A DNA stretch of 64,000 nucleotides, from positions 22,931,150 through 22,995,149 of the forward strand of contig OX326960.1 in the NCBI GenBank assembly GCA_946800325.1, written 5' to 3'. This DNA comes from Luzula sylvatica (lineage: Eukaryota > Streptophyta > Magnoliopsida > Poales > Juncaceae). Shown piece by piece: positions 20,801 to 34,800 of this stretch. Every line of letters starts with the position of its first letter. Position 1 is the stretch's first letter. Position numbers and translations under genes: made by a program. The notes under the pieces were generated by a model. That model saw only the letters and a program-made list of their open reading frames with translations, was not told the DNA's origin and did not search any database.

Positions 20801-23800
20801 TAAAAATCTCCAAAGTGTGGTATGGGGTAAAAATCTCCAAAGGGGGGGGGGGGGTAGGGGGTAAAAATCTCCAAAGGGGTGGTAGGGGGTAAAAATCTTA
20901 AAAGGGAGGGTAGGGGGTAAAAATCTCCAAAGGGGGGGTAGGGGGTAAAAATATCCAAAGGGGGGTAGGGGGTAAAAATCTCTAAAGGGGGGGGGGTAGG
21001 TTGTAAAAATCACCCAAGGGGGGGTAGGGGGTAAAAATCTCCAAAGGGGGGGTAGGGGGTAAAAATCTCCAGGCATAGGGGGTAAAAATCTTCAAAGGGG
21101 GGGGGAGGGGGTAAAAATCTCTAAAGGGGGGGGGGGTAGTTGGTAAAAATCTTCAAAGTGGGGTATGGGGTAAAAATCTCCGAAGGGGTGGGGGGGTAGG
21201 GGGTAAAAATCTCCAAAGGGGGGTAAGGGGTAAAAATCTTTAAAGGGGGGGTAGGGGGTAAAAATCTCCAAAGGGGGGGGTAGGGGGTAAAAATCTTCAA
21301 AGGGGGGTAGGGGGTAAAAATCTTCAAAGGGGGGGGGGGTAGGGGGTAAAAATCTTCAAAGGGGTGGTAGGGGGTAAAAATTTTCAAAGGGGGGGGGGGG
21401 GGGGTAGGGGGTAAAAATCTCCAAAGGGGGGGGGGGGGTAGGGGGTAAAAATATTCAAAGGGGGGGAAGGGGGTAAAAATCTCTAAAGGGGGGGTGGGGG
21501 GTAAAAATATCCTAAGGGGGGTAGAGGGTAAAAATCTCGAAAGGGGGGGTAGGGGGTAAAAATCTCCAAGGGGGGGGGGGGGTAGGGGGTAAAAATTTCC
21601 AAAGGGGGGGGTAGGGGGTAAAAATTTTCAAAGGGGGGGTAGGGGGTAAAAATCACTAAAGGGGGGGGGGGGGTAGGTGGTAAAAATCTCCAAAGTGGGG
21701 TATGGGGTAAAAATCTCCAAAGGGGGGGGGGGGGTAGGGGGTAAAAATCTCCAAAGGGGGGGGTAGGGGGTAAAAATCTTCAAAGGGGGGGTAGGGGGTA
21801 AAAATCTCCAAAGGGGGGTGGGGGGGTAGGGGGTAAAAATCTCCAAAGGGGGGGGGGGGTAGGGGGTAAAAATCTCCAGGCATAGGGGGTAAAAATCTTC
21901 AAAGGGGGGGTAGGGGGTAAAAATCTCTAAAGGGGGGGGGGGGTAGGTGGTAAAAATCTCCAAAGTGGGGTATGGGGTAAAAATTTCCAAAGGGGGGGGG
22001 GGGGTAGGGGGTAAAAATCTCCAAATGGGGGGTAAAAATCTCCAAAGGGGGGGTAGGGGGTAAAAATATCCAAAGGGGGGGGGGGGGGGTAGGGGGTAAA
22101 AATATCCAAAGGGGGGTAGGGGGTAAAAATCTCTAAAGGGGGGGGGGGGTAGGGGGTAAAAATCTCCCAAGGGGGGGGGGGTAGGGGGTAAAAATCTCCA
22201 AATGGGGGGGGGGGGGTAGGGGGTAAACATCTCAAGGGTAGGGAGTAAAAATCTTCAAAGGGGGGGGGGTAGGGGGTAAAAATCTCTAAAGGGGGGGGGG
22301 GGGGTAGTTGGTAAAAATCTCCAAAGTGGGGTATGGGGTAAAAATCTTTAAAGGGGGGGGGGGGGTAGGGGGTAAAAATCTCCAAAGGGGGGTAGGGGGT
22401 AAAAATCTTCAAAGGGGGGGTAGGGGGTAAAAATCTCCAAAGGGGGGGGGGGTAGGGGGTAAAAATATCCAAAGGGGGGTAGGGGGTAAAAATCTCTAAA
22501 GGGGGGGGGGGGGGTAGGTGGTAAAAATCTCCAAAGTGGGGTATGGGGTAAAAATCTCCAAAGGGGGGGTAGGGTGTAAAAATCTCCAAAGGGGGGGTAG
22601 GGGGTAAAAATCTTCAAAGGGGGGGGGGTAGGGGGTAAAAATCAACGAAGGGGGGGTAGGGGGTAAAAATCTTCAAAGGGGGGGTAGGGGGTAAAAATCT
22701 CCAAAGGAGGGGTAGGGGGGTAGGGGGTAAAAATCTCCAAAGGGGGGGGGGGGGGGGTGGGGGGTAAAAATCTCCAGGGGTAGGGGGTAAAAATCTTCAA
22801 AGGGGGGGGGGAGGGGGTAAAAATCTCTAAAGGGGGAGGGGGTAGTTGGTAAAAATCTCCAAAGTTGGGTATGGGGTAAAAATCTCCAAAGGGGGGGGGT
22901 AGGGGGTAAAAATCTCCAAAGGGGGGTAGGGGGTAAAAATCTTCAAAGGGAGGGTAGGGGGTAAAAATCTCCAAAGGGGGGGGGGGGGTAGGGGGTAAAA
23001 ATATCCAAAGGGGGGTAGGGGGTAAAAATCTCTAAAGGGGGGGGGTAGGTGGTAAAAATCTCGAAAGGGGGGGTAGGGGGTAAAAATCTCCAGGCATAGG
23101 GGGTAAAAATCTTCAAAGGGGGGGGGGGGGGGGGAGGGGGTAAAAATCTCTAAAGGGGGGGGGGGTAGTTGGTAAAAATCTCCAAAGTGGGGTATGGGGT
23201 AAAAATCTCCGAAGGGGTGGGGGGGTAGGGGGTAAAAATCTCCAAAGGGGGGTAAGGGGTAAAAATCTTCAAAGGGGGGGTAGGGGGTAAAAATCTCCAA
23301 AGGGGGGGTAGGGGGTAAAAATCTTCAAAGGGGGGTAGGGGGTAAAAATCTTCAAAGGGGGGGTAGGGGGTAAAAATCTCCAGGCATAGGGGGTAAAAAT
23401 CTTCAAAGGGGGGGAGGGGGTAAAAATCTCTAAAGGGGGGGGGGGGGTAGTTGGTAAAAATCTCCAAATGGGGGGGGGGGGGGTAGGTGGTAAAAATCTC
23501 TAAAGGGGGGGGGGGGGGTAGGTGGTAAAAATCTCCAAAGTGTGGTATGGGGTAAAAATCTCCAAAGGGGGGGGGGGGGGTAGGGGGTAAAAATCTCCAA
23601 AGGGGTGGTAGGGGGTAAAAATCTTAAAAGGGGGGGTAGGGGGTAAAAATCTCCAAAGGGGGGGTAGGGGGTAAAAATATCCAAAGGGGGGTAGGGGGTA
23701 AAAATCTCTAAAGGGGGGGCGGGCGGTAGGTTGTAAAAATCACCCAAGGGGGGGTAGGGGGTAAAAATCTCCAAAGGGGGGGTAGGGGGTAAAAATCTCC

Positions 23801-26800
23801 AGGCATAGGGGGTAAAAATCTTCAAAGGGGGGGGGGAGGGGGTAAAAATCTCTAAAGGGGGGGGCGGGTAGTTGGTAAAAATCTCCAAAGTGGGGTATGG
23901 GGTAAAAATCTCCGAAGGGGTGGGGGGGGGGGGTAGGGGGTAAAAATCTCCAAAGGGGGGTAAGGGGTAAAAATCTTCAAAGGGGGGGGGTAGGGGGTAA
24001 AAATCTTCAAAGGGGGGGGGGGGGGTAGGGGGTAAAAATCTTCAAAGGGGTGGTAGGGGATAAAAATTTTCAAAGGGGGGGTGGGTAGGGGGTAAAAATC
24101 TCCAAAGGGGGGGGTACGGGGTAAAAATATTCAAAGGGGGGGGGTAGGGGGTAAAAATCTCTAAAGGGGGGGTGGGGGGTAAAAATATCCAAAGGGGGGT
24201 AGAGGGTAAAAATCTCGAAAGGGGGGGTAGGGGGTAAAAATCTCCCGGGGGGGGGGGGGTAGGGGGTAAAAATTTCCAAAGGGGGGGTAGGGGGTAAAAA
24301 TTTTCAAAGGGGGGGTAGGGGGTAAAAATCACTAGGGGGGGGGGGGGGGTAGGTGGTAAAAATCTCCAAAGTGGGGTATGGGGTAAAAATCTCCAAAGGG
24401 GGGGGGGGGTAGGGGGTAAAAATCTCCAAAGGGGGGGTAGGGGGTAAAAATCTTCAAAGGGGGGGTAGGGGGTAAAAATCTCCAAAGGGGGGGGGGGGGT
24501 AGGGGGTAAAAATCTCCCAAGGGGGGGGTAGGGGGTAAAAATCTCCAAAGGGGGGGGGGGGTAGGGGGTAAAAATCTCAAGGCATAGGGGGTAAAAATCT
24601 TCAAAGGGGGGGTAGGGGGTAAAAATCTCTAAAGGGGGGGGGGGGGTAGGTGGTAAAAATCTCCAAAGTGGGGTATGGGGTAGAAATTTCCAAAGGGGGG
24701 GGGGTAGGGGGTAAAAATCTCCAAATGGGGGGTAAAAATCTCCAAAGGGGGGGTAGGGGGTAAAAATATCCAAAGGGGGGGGGGGGTAGGGGGTAAAAAT
24801 ATCCAAAGGGGGGTAGGGGGTAAAAATCTCTAAAGGGGGGGGGTAGGGGGTAAAAATCTCCCAAGGGGGGGGTAGGGGGTAAAAATCTCCAAAGGGGGGG
24901 GGGGTAGGGGGTAAACATCTCAAGGGTAGGGGGTAAAAATCTTCAAAGGGGGGGTAGGGGGTAAAAATCTCTAAAGGGGGGGGGGGTAGTTGGTAAAAAT
25001 CTCCAAAGTGGGGTATGGGGTAAAAATCTTTAAAGGGGGGGGGTAGGGGGTAAAAATCTCCAAAGGGGGGTAGGGGGTAGAAATCTTCAAAGGGGGGGTA
25101 GGGGGTAAAAATCTCCAAAGGGGGTGTAGGGGGTAAAAATATCCAAAGGGGGGTAGGGGGTAAAAATCTCTAAAGGGGGGGGGGGGTAGGTGTTAAAAAT
25201 TTCCAAAGTGGGGTATGGGGTAAAAATCTCCAAAGGGGGGGTAGGGTGTAAAAATCTCCAAAGGGGGGGTAGGGGGTAAAAATCTTCAAAGGGGGGGGGG
25301 TAGGGGGTAAAAATCAACAAAGGGGGGGTAGGGGGTAAAAATCTTCAAAGGGGGGGTAGGGGGTAAAAATCTCCAAAGGAGGGGTAGGGGGGTAGGGGGT
25401 AAAAATCTCCAAAGGGGAGGGGGGGTGGGGGGTAAAAATCTCCAGGGGTTGGGGGTAAAAATCTTCAAAGGGGGGGGAGGGGGTAAAAATCTCTAAAGGG
25501 GGAGGGGGTAGTTGGTAAAAATCTCCAAAGTGGGGTATGGGGTAAAAATCTCCAAAGGGGGGGGGGGTAGGGGGTAAAAATCTCCAAAGGGGGGTAGGGG
25601 GTAAAAATCTTCAAAGGGGGGGTAGGGGGTAAAAATCTCCAAAGGGGGGGGGGGGGTAGGGGGTAAAAATATCCAAAGGGGGGTAGGGGGTAAAAATCTC
25701 CCAAGGGGGTGGGGTAGGGGGTAAAAATCTCCAAAGGGGGGGGGGGTAGGGGGTAAAAGTCTCCAAAGGGGGGGTAGGGGGTAAAAATCTTCAAGGGGGG
25801 GGGGGGGGTAGGTGGTAAAAATCTCGAAAGGGGGGGTAGGGGGTAAAAATCTCCCAAGGGGGTGGGGTAGGGGGTAAAAATCTCCAAAGGGGGGGTAGGG
25901 GGTAAAAATTTTCAAAGGGGGGGGGGTAGGGGGTAAAAATCTCTAAAGGGGGGGGGGGGGTAGGTGGTAAAAATCTCCAAAGTGGGGTATGGGGTAAAAA
26001 TCTCCAAAGGGGGGGTAGGGGGTAAAAATCTCCAAAGGGGGGGGGGGGGTAGGGGGTAAAAGTCTCCAAAGGGGGGGTAGGGGGTAAAAATCTTCAAGGG
26101 GGGGGGGGGGGGGTAGGGGGTAAAAATCTCCAAAGGGGGGGTAGGGGGTAAAAATATCCAAAGGGGGGTAGGGGGTAAAAATCTCTAAAGGGGGGGGGGG
26201 GGTAGGTGGTAAAAATCACCGAAGGGGGGGTAGGGGGTAAAAATCTCCAAAGGGGGGGGTAGGGGGTAAAAATCTCCAGGCATAGGGGGTAAAAATCTTC
26301 AAAGGGGGGGGGGGGGGGGGTAGGGGGTAAAAATCTCTAAGGGGGGGGGGGTAGGTGGTAAAAATCTCCAAAGTGGGGTACGGGGTAAAAATCTCCAAAG
26401 GGGGGGGGGGTAGGGGGTAAAAATCTCCAAAGGGGGAGTAGGGGGTAAAAATCTCCAAAGGGGGGGTAGGGGGTAAAAATATCCAAAGGGGGGTAGGGGG
26501 TAAAAATCTCTAAAGGGGGGGTAGGGGGTAAAAATCTCCCAAGGGGGGGTAGGGGGTAAAAATCTCCAGGCATAGGGGGTAAAAATCTTCAAAGGGGGGG
26601 TAGGGGGTAAAAATCTCTAAAGGGGGGGGGGGTAGGTGGTAAAAATCTCCAAAGTGGGGTATGGGGTAAAAATCTCCAAAGGGGGGGGGGGGTAGGGGGT
26701 AAAAATATCCAAAGGGGGAGTAGGGGGTAAAAATCTCCAAGGGGGGGTAGGGGGTAAAAATCTCCTAAGGGGGGGTAGGGGGTAAAAATATCCAAAGGGG

Positions 26801-29800
26801 GGTAGGGGGTAAAAATCTCTAAAGGGGGGGTAGGGGGTAAAAATCTCCCAAGGGGGGGGGGGGTAGGGGGTAAAAATCTCCAAAGGGGTGGGGGTAGGGG
26901 GTAAAAATCTCCAGGGGTAGGGGGTAAAAATCTTCAAAGGGGGGGGGGGGAGGGGGTAAAAATCTCTAAAGGGGGGGGGGTAGTTGGTAAAAATCTCCAA
27001 AGTGGGGTATGGGGTAAAAATCTCCAAAGGGGGGGGGGTAGGGGGTAAAAATCTCCAAAGGGGGGTAGGGGGTAAAAATCTTCAAAGGGGGGGGGGGGGG
27101 GTAGGGGGTAAAAATCTCCAAAGGGGGGGTAGGGGATAAAAATCTTCAAAGGGGGGGTAGGGGGTAAAAATATCCTAAGGGGGGGTAGGGGGTAAAAATA
27201 TCCAAAGGGGGGTAGGGGTAAAAATCTCGAAAGGGGGGGGGGGGTAGGGTGTAAAAATCTCCCAAGGGGGGGTAGGGGGTAAAAATCTCCAAAGGGGGGG
27301 GGGGGGTAGTGGGTAAAAATCTCCAAAGGGGGGTAGGGGGTAAAAATCTTCAAAGGGGGGGTAGGGGGTAAAAATCTCCAAAGGGGGGGTAGGGGGTAAA
27401 AATATCCAAAGGGGGGTAGGGGTAAAAATCTCTAAAGGGGGGGGGGGGGGGTAGGTTGTAAAAATCTCCAAAGTTGGGTATGGGGTAAAAATCTCCAAAG
27501 GTGGGGTAGGGGGTAAAAATCTCCAAAGGGGGGGTAGGGGTAAAAATCTTCAAAGGGGGGGTAGGGGGTAAAAATCTACAAAGGGGGGGTAGGGGGTAAA
27601 AATCTTCAAAGGGGGGGGGGGGGGGTAGGGGGTAAAAATATCCAAAGGGGGGGTAGGGGGTAAAAATATCCAAAGGGGGGTAGGGGTAAAAATCTCGAAA
27701 GGGGGGGGGGGGTAGGGGGTAAAAATCTCCCAAGGGGGGGTAGGGGGTAAAAATCTCCAAAGGGGGGGTAGGGGGTAAAAATCTTCAAAGGGGGGGTATG
27801 GGGTAAAAATCTCTAAAGGGGGGGGGTAGATGGTAAAAATCTCCAAAGGGCGGGGTAGGGGGTAAAAATCTCCAAAGGGGGGGGGGGGGGTAGGGGGTAA
27901 AAATCTGCAAAGGGTGGGGGGGTAGGGGGTAAAAATATCCAAAGGGGGGTAGGGGGTAAAAATCTCTAAATTGGGGGTAGGGGGTAAAAATCTCCCAAGG
28001 GGGGGGGGGGGGGTGGGGGGTAAAAATCTCCAAAGGGGGGGTAGGGGGTAAAAATCTCCAGGCATAGGGGGTAAAAATCTTCAAAGGGGGGGTAGGGGCC
28101 AAAAATCTCTAAAGGGGGGGGGGGGTAGGTGGTAAAAATCTCCAAAGTGGGGTATGGGGTAAAAATCTCCAAAGGGGGGGTAGGGGGTAAAAATCTCCAA
28201 AGGGGGAGTAGGGGGTAAAAATCTTCAAAGGGGTGGTAGGGGGTAAAAATCTTCAAAGGGGGGGGGGGGGGTAGGGGGTAAAAATCTTCAAAGGGGTGGT
28301 AGGGGGTAAAAATCTTCAAAGGGGGGGGGGGGGTAGGGGGTAAAAATCTCCAAAGGGGGGGTAGGGGGTAAAAATCTTCATAGGGGGGGTAGGGGGTAAA
28401 AATCTCTAAAGGGGGGGGGGGGGGTAGGTGGTAAAAATCTCCAAAGTGGGGTATGGGGTAAAAATCTCCAAAGGGGGGGGGTAGGGGGTAAAAATCTCCA
28501 AAGGGGGGGTAGGGGGTAAAAATCTTCAAAGGGGGGGTAGGGGGTAAAAATCTCCAAAGGGGGGGTAGGGGGTAAAAATCTTCAAAGGGGAGGTAGGGGG
28601 TAAAAAACTCGAAAGGGGGGGGGGGGTAGGGGGTAAAAATATCCAAAGGGGGGTAGGGGGTAAAAATCTCCCAAGGGGGGGTAGGGGGTGAAATTTCCAA
28701 AGAGGGGGTAGGGGGTAAAAATCTCCAGGCATAGGGGGTAAAAATCTTCAAAGGGGGGGTAGGGGGTAAAAATCTCTAAAGGGGGGGGGGGGTAGGTGGT
28801 AAAAATCTCCAAAGTGGGGTATGGGGTAAAAATTTCCAAAGGGGGGAGGGTAGGGGGTAAAAATCTCCGAAGGGGGGGTAGGGGTAAAAATATCCAAAGG
28901 GGGGGTAGGGGGTAAAAATCTCCCAAGGGGGGGGGGGGGGTAGGGTGTAAAAATCTCCAAAGGGGGGGGGGTAGGGGGTAAACATCTCAAGGGTAGGGGG
29001 TAAAAATCTTCAAAGGGGCGGGGGGGTAGGGGGTAAAAATCTCTAAAGGGGGGGGGGTAGTTGGTAAAAATATCCAAAGTGGGGTATGGGGTAAAAATCT
29101 CCAAAGGGGGGGGGTAGGGGGTAAAAATATCCAAAGGGGGGTAGGGGGTAAAAATCTCTAAAGGGGGGGTAGGGGGTAAAAATCTCCCAAGGGGGGGGGG
29201 GGGTAGGGTGTAAAAATCTCCAAAGGGGGCGGGTAGGGGGTAAACATCTCAAGGGTAGGGGGTAAAAATCTTCAAAGGGGGGGGGGGGGTAGGGGGTTAA
29301 AATCTCTAAAGGGGGGGGGGGGTAGTTGGTAAAAATCTCCAAAGTGGGGTATGGGGTAAAAATCTCCAAAGGGGGGGGGGGTAGGGGGTAAAAATCTCCA
29401 AAGGGGGGTAGGGGGTAAAAATCTTCAAAAGGGGGGTAGGGGGTAAAAATCTCCAAAGGGGGGGTAGGGGGTAAAAATATCCAAAGGGGGGTAGGGGGTA
29501 AAAATCTCTAAAGGGGGGGGGGGGGGGTAGGTGGTAAAAATCTCCAAAGTGGGGTATGGGGTAAAAATCTCCAAAGGGGGGGTAGGGGGTAAAAATCACC
29601 AAAGGGGGGGTAGGGGGTAAAAATCTTCAAAGGGGGGGTAGGGGGTAAAAATCTACAAAGGGGGGGTAGGGGGTAAAAATCTTCAAAGGGGTGGTAGGGG
29701 GTAAAAATCTCCAAAGGGGGGGTAGGAGGGTAGGGGGTAAAAATCTCCAAAGGGGGGGGGGGGGGTAGGGGGTAAAAATCTCCAGGGGTAGGGGGTAACA

Positions 29801-29825
29801 ATCTTCAAAGGGGGGGGGGAGGGGG

Positions 29826-31870
29826 TAAAAATATCTAAAGGGGGGGGGGGTAGTTGGTAAAAATCTTCAAAGTGGGGTATGGGGTAAAAATCTCCAAAGG
29901 GGGGGGGGGTAGGGGGTAAAAATCTCCAAAGGGGGGGGGGGGTAGGGGGTAAAAATCTTCAAAGGGGGGGTAGGGGGTAAAAATCTCCCAAGGGGGGTAG
30001 GGGGTAAAAATATCCAAAGGGGGGTAGGGGGTAAAAATCTCTAAAGGGGGGGGGGGTAGGTGGTAAAAATCTCGAAAGGGGGGGTAGGGGGTAAAAATCT
30101 CCCAAGGGGGGGGGGTAGGGGGTAAAAATCTCCAAAGGGGGGGTAGGGGGTAAAAATTTTCAAAGGGGGGGGGGGGGTAGGGGGTAAAAATCTCTAAAGG
30201 GGGGGGGGTAGGTGGTAAAAATCTCCAAAGTGGGGTATGGGGTAAAAATCTCCAAAGGGGGGGTAGGGGGTAAAAATCTCCAAAGGGAGGGGGGGGGGGG
30301 GGGTTGGGGGTAAAAGTCTCCAAAGGGGGGGTAGGGGGTACAAATCTTCAAGGGGGGGCGGGGGAGGGGGTAAAAATCTCCAAAGGGGGGGTAGGGGGTA
30401 AAAATATCCAAAGGGGGGTAGGGGGTAAAAATCTCTAAAGGGGGGGGGGGGTAGGTGGTAAAAATCACCCAAGGGGGGGTAGGGGGTAAAAATCTCCAAA
30501 GGGGGGGTAGGGGGTAAAAATCTCCAGGCATAGGGGGTAAAAATCTTCAAAGGGTGGGGTAGGGGGTAAAAATCTCGAAAGGGGGGGGGGGGTTAGGGGG
30601 TAAAAATCTCCCAAGGGGGGGTAGGGGGTAAAAATCTCCAAAGGGGGGGTAGGGGGTAAAAATCTTCAAAGGGGGGGTATGGGGTAAAAATCTCTAAAGG
30701 GGGGGGGGGGTAGATGGTAAAAATCTCCAAAGGGCGGGGTAGGGGGTAAAAATCTCCAAAGGGGGGGGGGGGGTAGGGGGTAAAAATCTGCAAAGGGGGG
30801 GGGGGTAGGGGGTAAAAATATCCAAAGGGGGGTAGGGGGTAAAAATCTCTAAATGGGGGGTAGGGGGTAAAAATCTCCCAAGGGGGGGGGGGTGGGGGGT
30901 AAAAATCTCCAAAGGGGGGGTAGGGGGTAAAAATCTCCAGGCATAGGGGGTAAAAATCTTCAAAGGGGGGGTAGGGGCCAAAAATCTATAAAGGGGGGGG
31001 GGGGTAGGTGGTAAAAATCTCCAAAGTGGGGTATGGGGTAAAAATCTCCAAAGGGGGGGTAGGGGGTAAAAATCTCCAAAGGGGGAGTAGGGGGTAAAAA
31101 TCTTCAAAGGGGGGGGGGAGGGGGTAAAAATATCTAAAGGGGGGGGGGTAGTTGGTAAAAATCTTCAAAGTGGGGTATGGGGTAAAAATCTCCAAAGGGG
31201 GGGGGGGGTAGGGGGTAAAAATCTCCAAAGGGGGGGGGGGTAGGGGGTAAAAATCTTCAAAGGGGGGGTAGGGGGTAAAAATCTCCCAAGGGGGGTAGGG
31301 GGTAAAAATATCCAAAGGGGGGTAGGGGGTAAAAATCTCTAAAGGGGGGGGGGGTAGGTGGTAAAAATCTCGAAAGGGGGGGTAGGGGGTAAAAATCTCC
31401 CAAGGGGGGGGGGGGGGGTAGGGGGTAAAAATCTCCAAAGGGGGGGTAGGGGGTAAAAATTTTCAAAGGGGGGGGGGTAGGGGGTAAAAATCTCTAAAGG
31501 GGGGGGGGGTAGGTGGTAAAAATCTCCAAAGTGGGGTATGGGGTAAAAATCTCCAAAGGGGGGGTAGGGGGTAAAAATCTCCAAAGGGAGGGGGGGGTTG
31601 GGGGTAAAAGTCTCCAAAGGGGGGGTAGGGGGTACAAATCTTCAAGGGGGGGCGGGGGAGGGGGTAAAAATCTCCAAAGGGGGGGTAGGGGGTAAAAATA
31701 TCCAAAGGGGGGTAGGGGGTAAAAATCTCTAAAGGGGGGGGGGTAGGTGGTAAAAATCACCCAAGGGGGGGTAGGGGGTAAAAATCTCCAAAGGGGGGGT
31801 AGGGGGTAAAAATCTCCAGGCATAGGGGGTAAAAATCTTCAAAGGGTGGGGTAGGGGGTAAAAATCTCAA
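29826..31870. repeat. Tandem ~1.30-kb duplication inside the array
   Basis: Rare variants recur with a 1.29-1.30 kb offset: AAATATCTAAAG with TAGTTGG at 29826 and 31125; TTGGGGGTAAAAGTCTCC at 30305 and 31600; ACAAATCTTCAAGG with a GGGCGGGGGAGG run at 30336 and 31635; AAATCACCCAAGG at 30470 and 31753; GGCATAG at 30530 and 31817. The similarity fades after about 31,870. Confidence 0.8.
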
Positions 31871-34800
31871 AAGGGGGGGGGGGTAGGTGGTAAAAATCTC
31901 CAAAGTGGGGTACGGGGTAAAAATCTCCAATGGGGGGGGGGGTAGGGGGTAAAAATCTCCAAAGGGGGAGTAGGGGGTAAAAATCTCCAAAGGGGGGGGG
32001 GGGTAGGGGGTAAAAATATCCAAAGGGGGGTAGGGGGTAAAAATCTCTAAAGGGGGGGTAGGGGGTAAAAATCTCCCAAGGGGGGGGGGGTAGGGGGTAA
32101 AACTCTCCAAAGGGGGGGGGGGGTAGGGGGTAAAAATCTTCAAAGGGAGGGGAGGGGGTAAAAATCTCTAAAGGGGGGGGGGGGGTAGTTGGTAAAAATC
32201 TCCAAAGTGGGGTATGGGGTAAAAATCTCCAAAGGGGGGGGGGTAGGGGGAAAAAATCTCCAAAGGGGGGGTAGGGGGTAAAAATATCCAAAGGGGGTAG
32301 GGGTAAAAATCTCTAAAGGGGGGGGGGGGGGTAGGTGGTAAAAATCTCCAAAGTGGGGTATGGGGTAAAAATCTCCAAAGGGGGGGTAGGGGGTAAAAAT
32401 CTCCAAAGGGGGGGTAGGGGGTAAAAATATCCGAAGGGGGGTAGGGGGTAAAAATCTCTAAAGGGGGGGTAGGGGGTAAAAATCTCCCAAGGGGGGGTAG
32501 GGGGTAAAAATCTCCAAAGGGGGGGTAGGGGGTAAAAATCTCCAGGCATAGGGGGTAAAAATCTTCAAAGGGGGGGTAGGGGCTAAAAATTTCTAAAGGG
32601 GGGGGGGGGTAGGTGGTAAAAATCTCCAAAGGGGGGGTAGGGGCTAAAAATCTTCAAAGGGGGGGTAGGGGGTAAAAATCTTCAAAGGGGTGGTAGGGGG
32701 TAAAAATCTTCAAAGGGGGGGGGGGGGGTAGGGGGTAAAAATCTTCAAAGGGGTGGTAGGGGGTAAAAATCTTCAAAGGGGGTGGGTAGGGGGTAAAAAT
32801 CTCCAAAGGGGGGGGGGGGGTAGGTGGTAAAAATCTCCAAAGGGGGGGTAGGGGGTAAAAATCTTCAAAGGGGGGGGGGGTAGGGGGTAAAAATATCCAA
32901 AGGGGGGTAGAGGGTAAAAATCTCGAAAGGGGGGGTAGGGGGTAAAAATCTCCCAGGGGGGGGGGGGGGTAGGGGGTAAAAATTTCCAAAGGGGGGGTAG
33001 GGGGTAAAAATTTTCAAAGGGGGGGTAGGGGGTAAAAATCTCTAAAGGGGGGGGGGGTAGGTGGTAAAAATCTCCAAAGTGGGGTATGGGGTAAAAATCT
33101 CCAAAGGGGGGGGGGTAGGGGGTAAAAATCTCCAAAGGGGGGTAGGGGGTAAAAATCTCCAAAGGGGGGGTAGGGGGTAAAAATATCCAAAGGGGGGTAG
33201 GGGGTAAAAATCTCCAAAGGGGGGGGGGGTAGGGGGTAAAAATATCCAAAGGGGGGTAGGGGGTAAAAATCTCCCAAGGGGGGGTTGGGGGTAAAAATCT
33301 CCAAAGGGGGGGGGGGTAGGGGGTAAAAATCTCCAAAGGGGGAGTAGGGGGTAAAAATCTCCAAAGGGGGGGGGGGTAGGGGGTAAAAATCTCCAAAGGG
33401 GGAGTAGGGGGTAAAAATCTCCAAAGGGGGGGTAGGGGGTAAAAATATCCAAAGGGGGGTAGGGGGTAAAAATCTCTAAAGGGGGGGTAGGGGGTAAAAA
33501 TCTCCCAAGGGGGGGGGGGGGTAGGGGGTAAAAATCTCCAAAGGGGGGGGGGGGGGTAGGGGGTACAAATCTCCAGAGGTAGGGGGTAAAAATCTTCAAA
33601 GGGGGGGGGGGAGGGGGTAAAAATCTCTAAAGGGGGGGGGGGGGTAGTTGGTAAAAATCTCCAAAGTGGGTTATGGGGTAAAAATCTCCAAAGGGGGGGG
33701 GGTAGGGGTAAAAAATCTCCAAAGGGGGGTAGGGGGTAAAAATCTTCAAAGGGGGGTAGGGGGTAAAAATCTCCAAAGGGGGGGTAGGGGGTAAAAATCT
33801 CTAAAGGGGGGGGGGGTAGGTGGTAAAAATCTCCAAAGTGGGGTATGGGGTAAAAATCTCCAAAGGGGGGGGGGGTAGGGGGTAAAAATCTCCAAAGGGG
33901 GGGTAGGGGGTAAAAATCTCCAAAGGGGGGGAGGGGGTAAAAATATCCAAAGGGGGGGTAGGGGGTAAAAATCTCCAAAGGGGGGGGGGGGGGGTAGGGG
34001 GTAAAAATATCCAAAGGGGGGTAGGGGGTAAAAATCTCCAAAGGGGGGGTAGGGGGTAAAAATCTCCAAAGGGGGGTAGGTGGTAAAAATCTCCAAATGG
34101 GGGGTAGGGGGTAAAAATCTCCAAAGTGGGGTACGGGGTAAAAATCTCCAAAGGGGGGGGGTAGGGGGTAAATCTCCAAAGGGGGAGTAGGGGGTAAAAA
34201 TCTCCAAAGGGGGGGTAGGGGGTAAAAATATCCAAAGGGGGGTAGGGGGTAAAAATCTCTAAAGGGGGGGTAGGGGGTAAAAATCTCCCAAGGGGGGGGG
34301 GGTAGGGGGTAAAAATCTCCAAAGGGGGGGGGGGGGGGGTAGGGGGTAAAAATCTCCAGGGGTAGGGGGTAAAAATCTTCAAAGGGGGGGGGGGGGGAGG
34401 GGGTAAAAATCTCTAAAGGGGGGGGGGTAGTTGGTAAAAATCTCCAAAGTGGGGTATGGGGTAAAAATCTCCTAAGGGAGGGGGGTAGGGGGTAAAAATC
34501 TCCAACGGGGGGTAGGGGGTAAAAATCTTCAAAGGGGGGGGGGTAGGGGGTAAAAATCTCCAAAGGGGGGGTAGGGGGTAAAAATATCCAAAGGGGGGTA
34601 GAGGTAAAAATCTCTAAAGGGGGGGGGGGGGTAGGTGGTAAAAATCTCCAAAGTGGGGTATGGGGTAAAAATCTCCAAAGGGGGGGGGGGTAGGGGGTAA
34701 AAATCTCCAGGGGTAGGGGGTAAAAATCTTCAAAGGGGGGGGAGGGGGTAAAAATCTCTAAAGGGGGGGGGGGGTAGTTGGTAAAAATCTCCAAAGTGGG

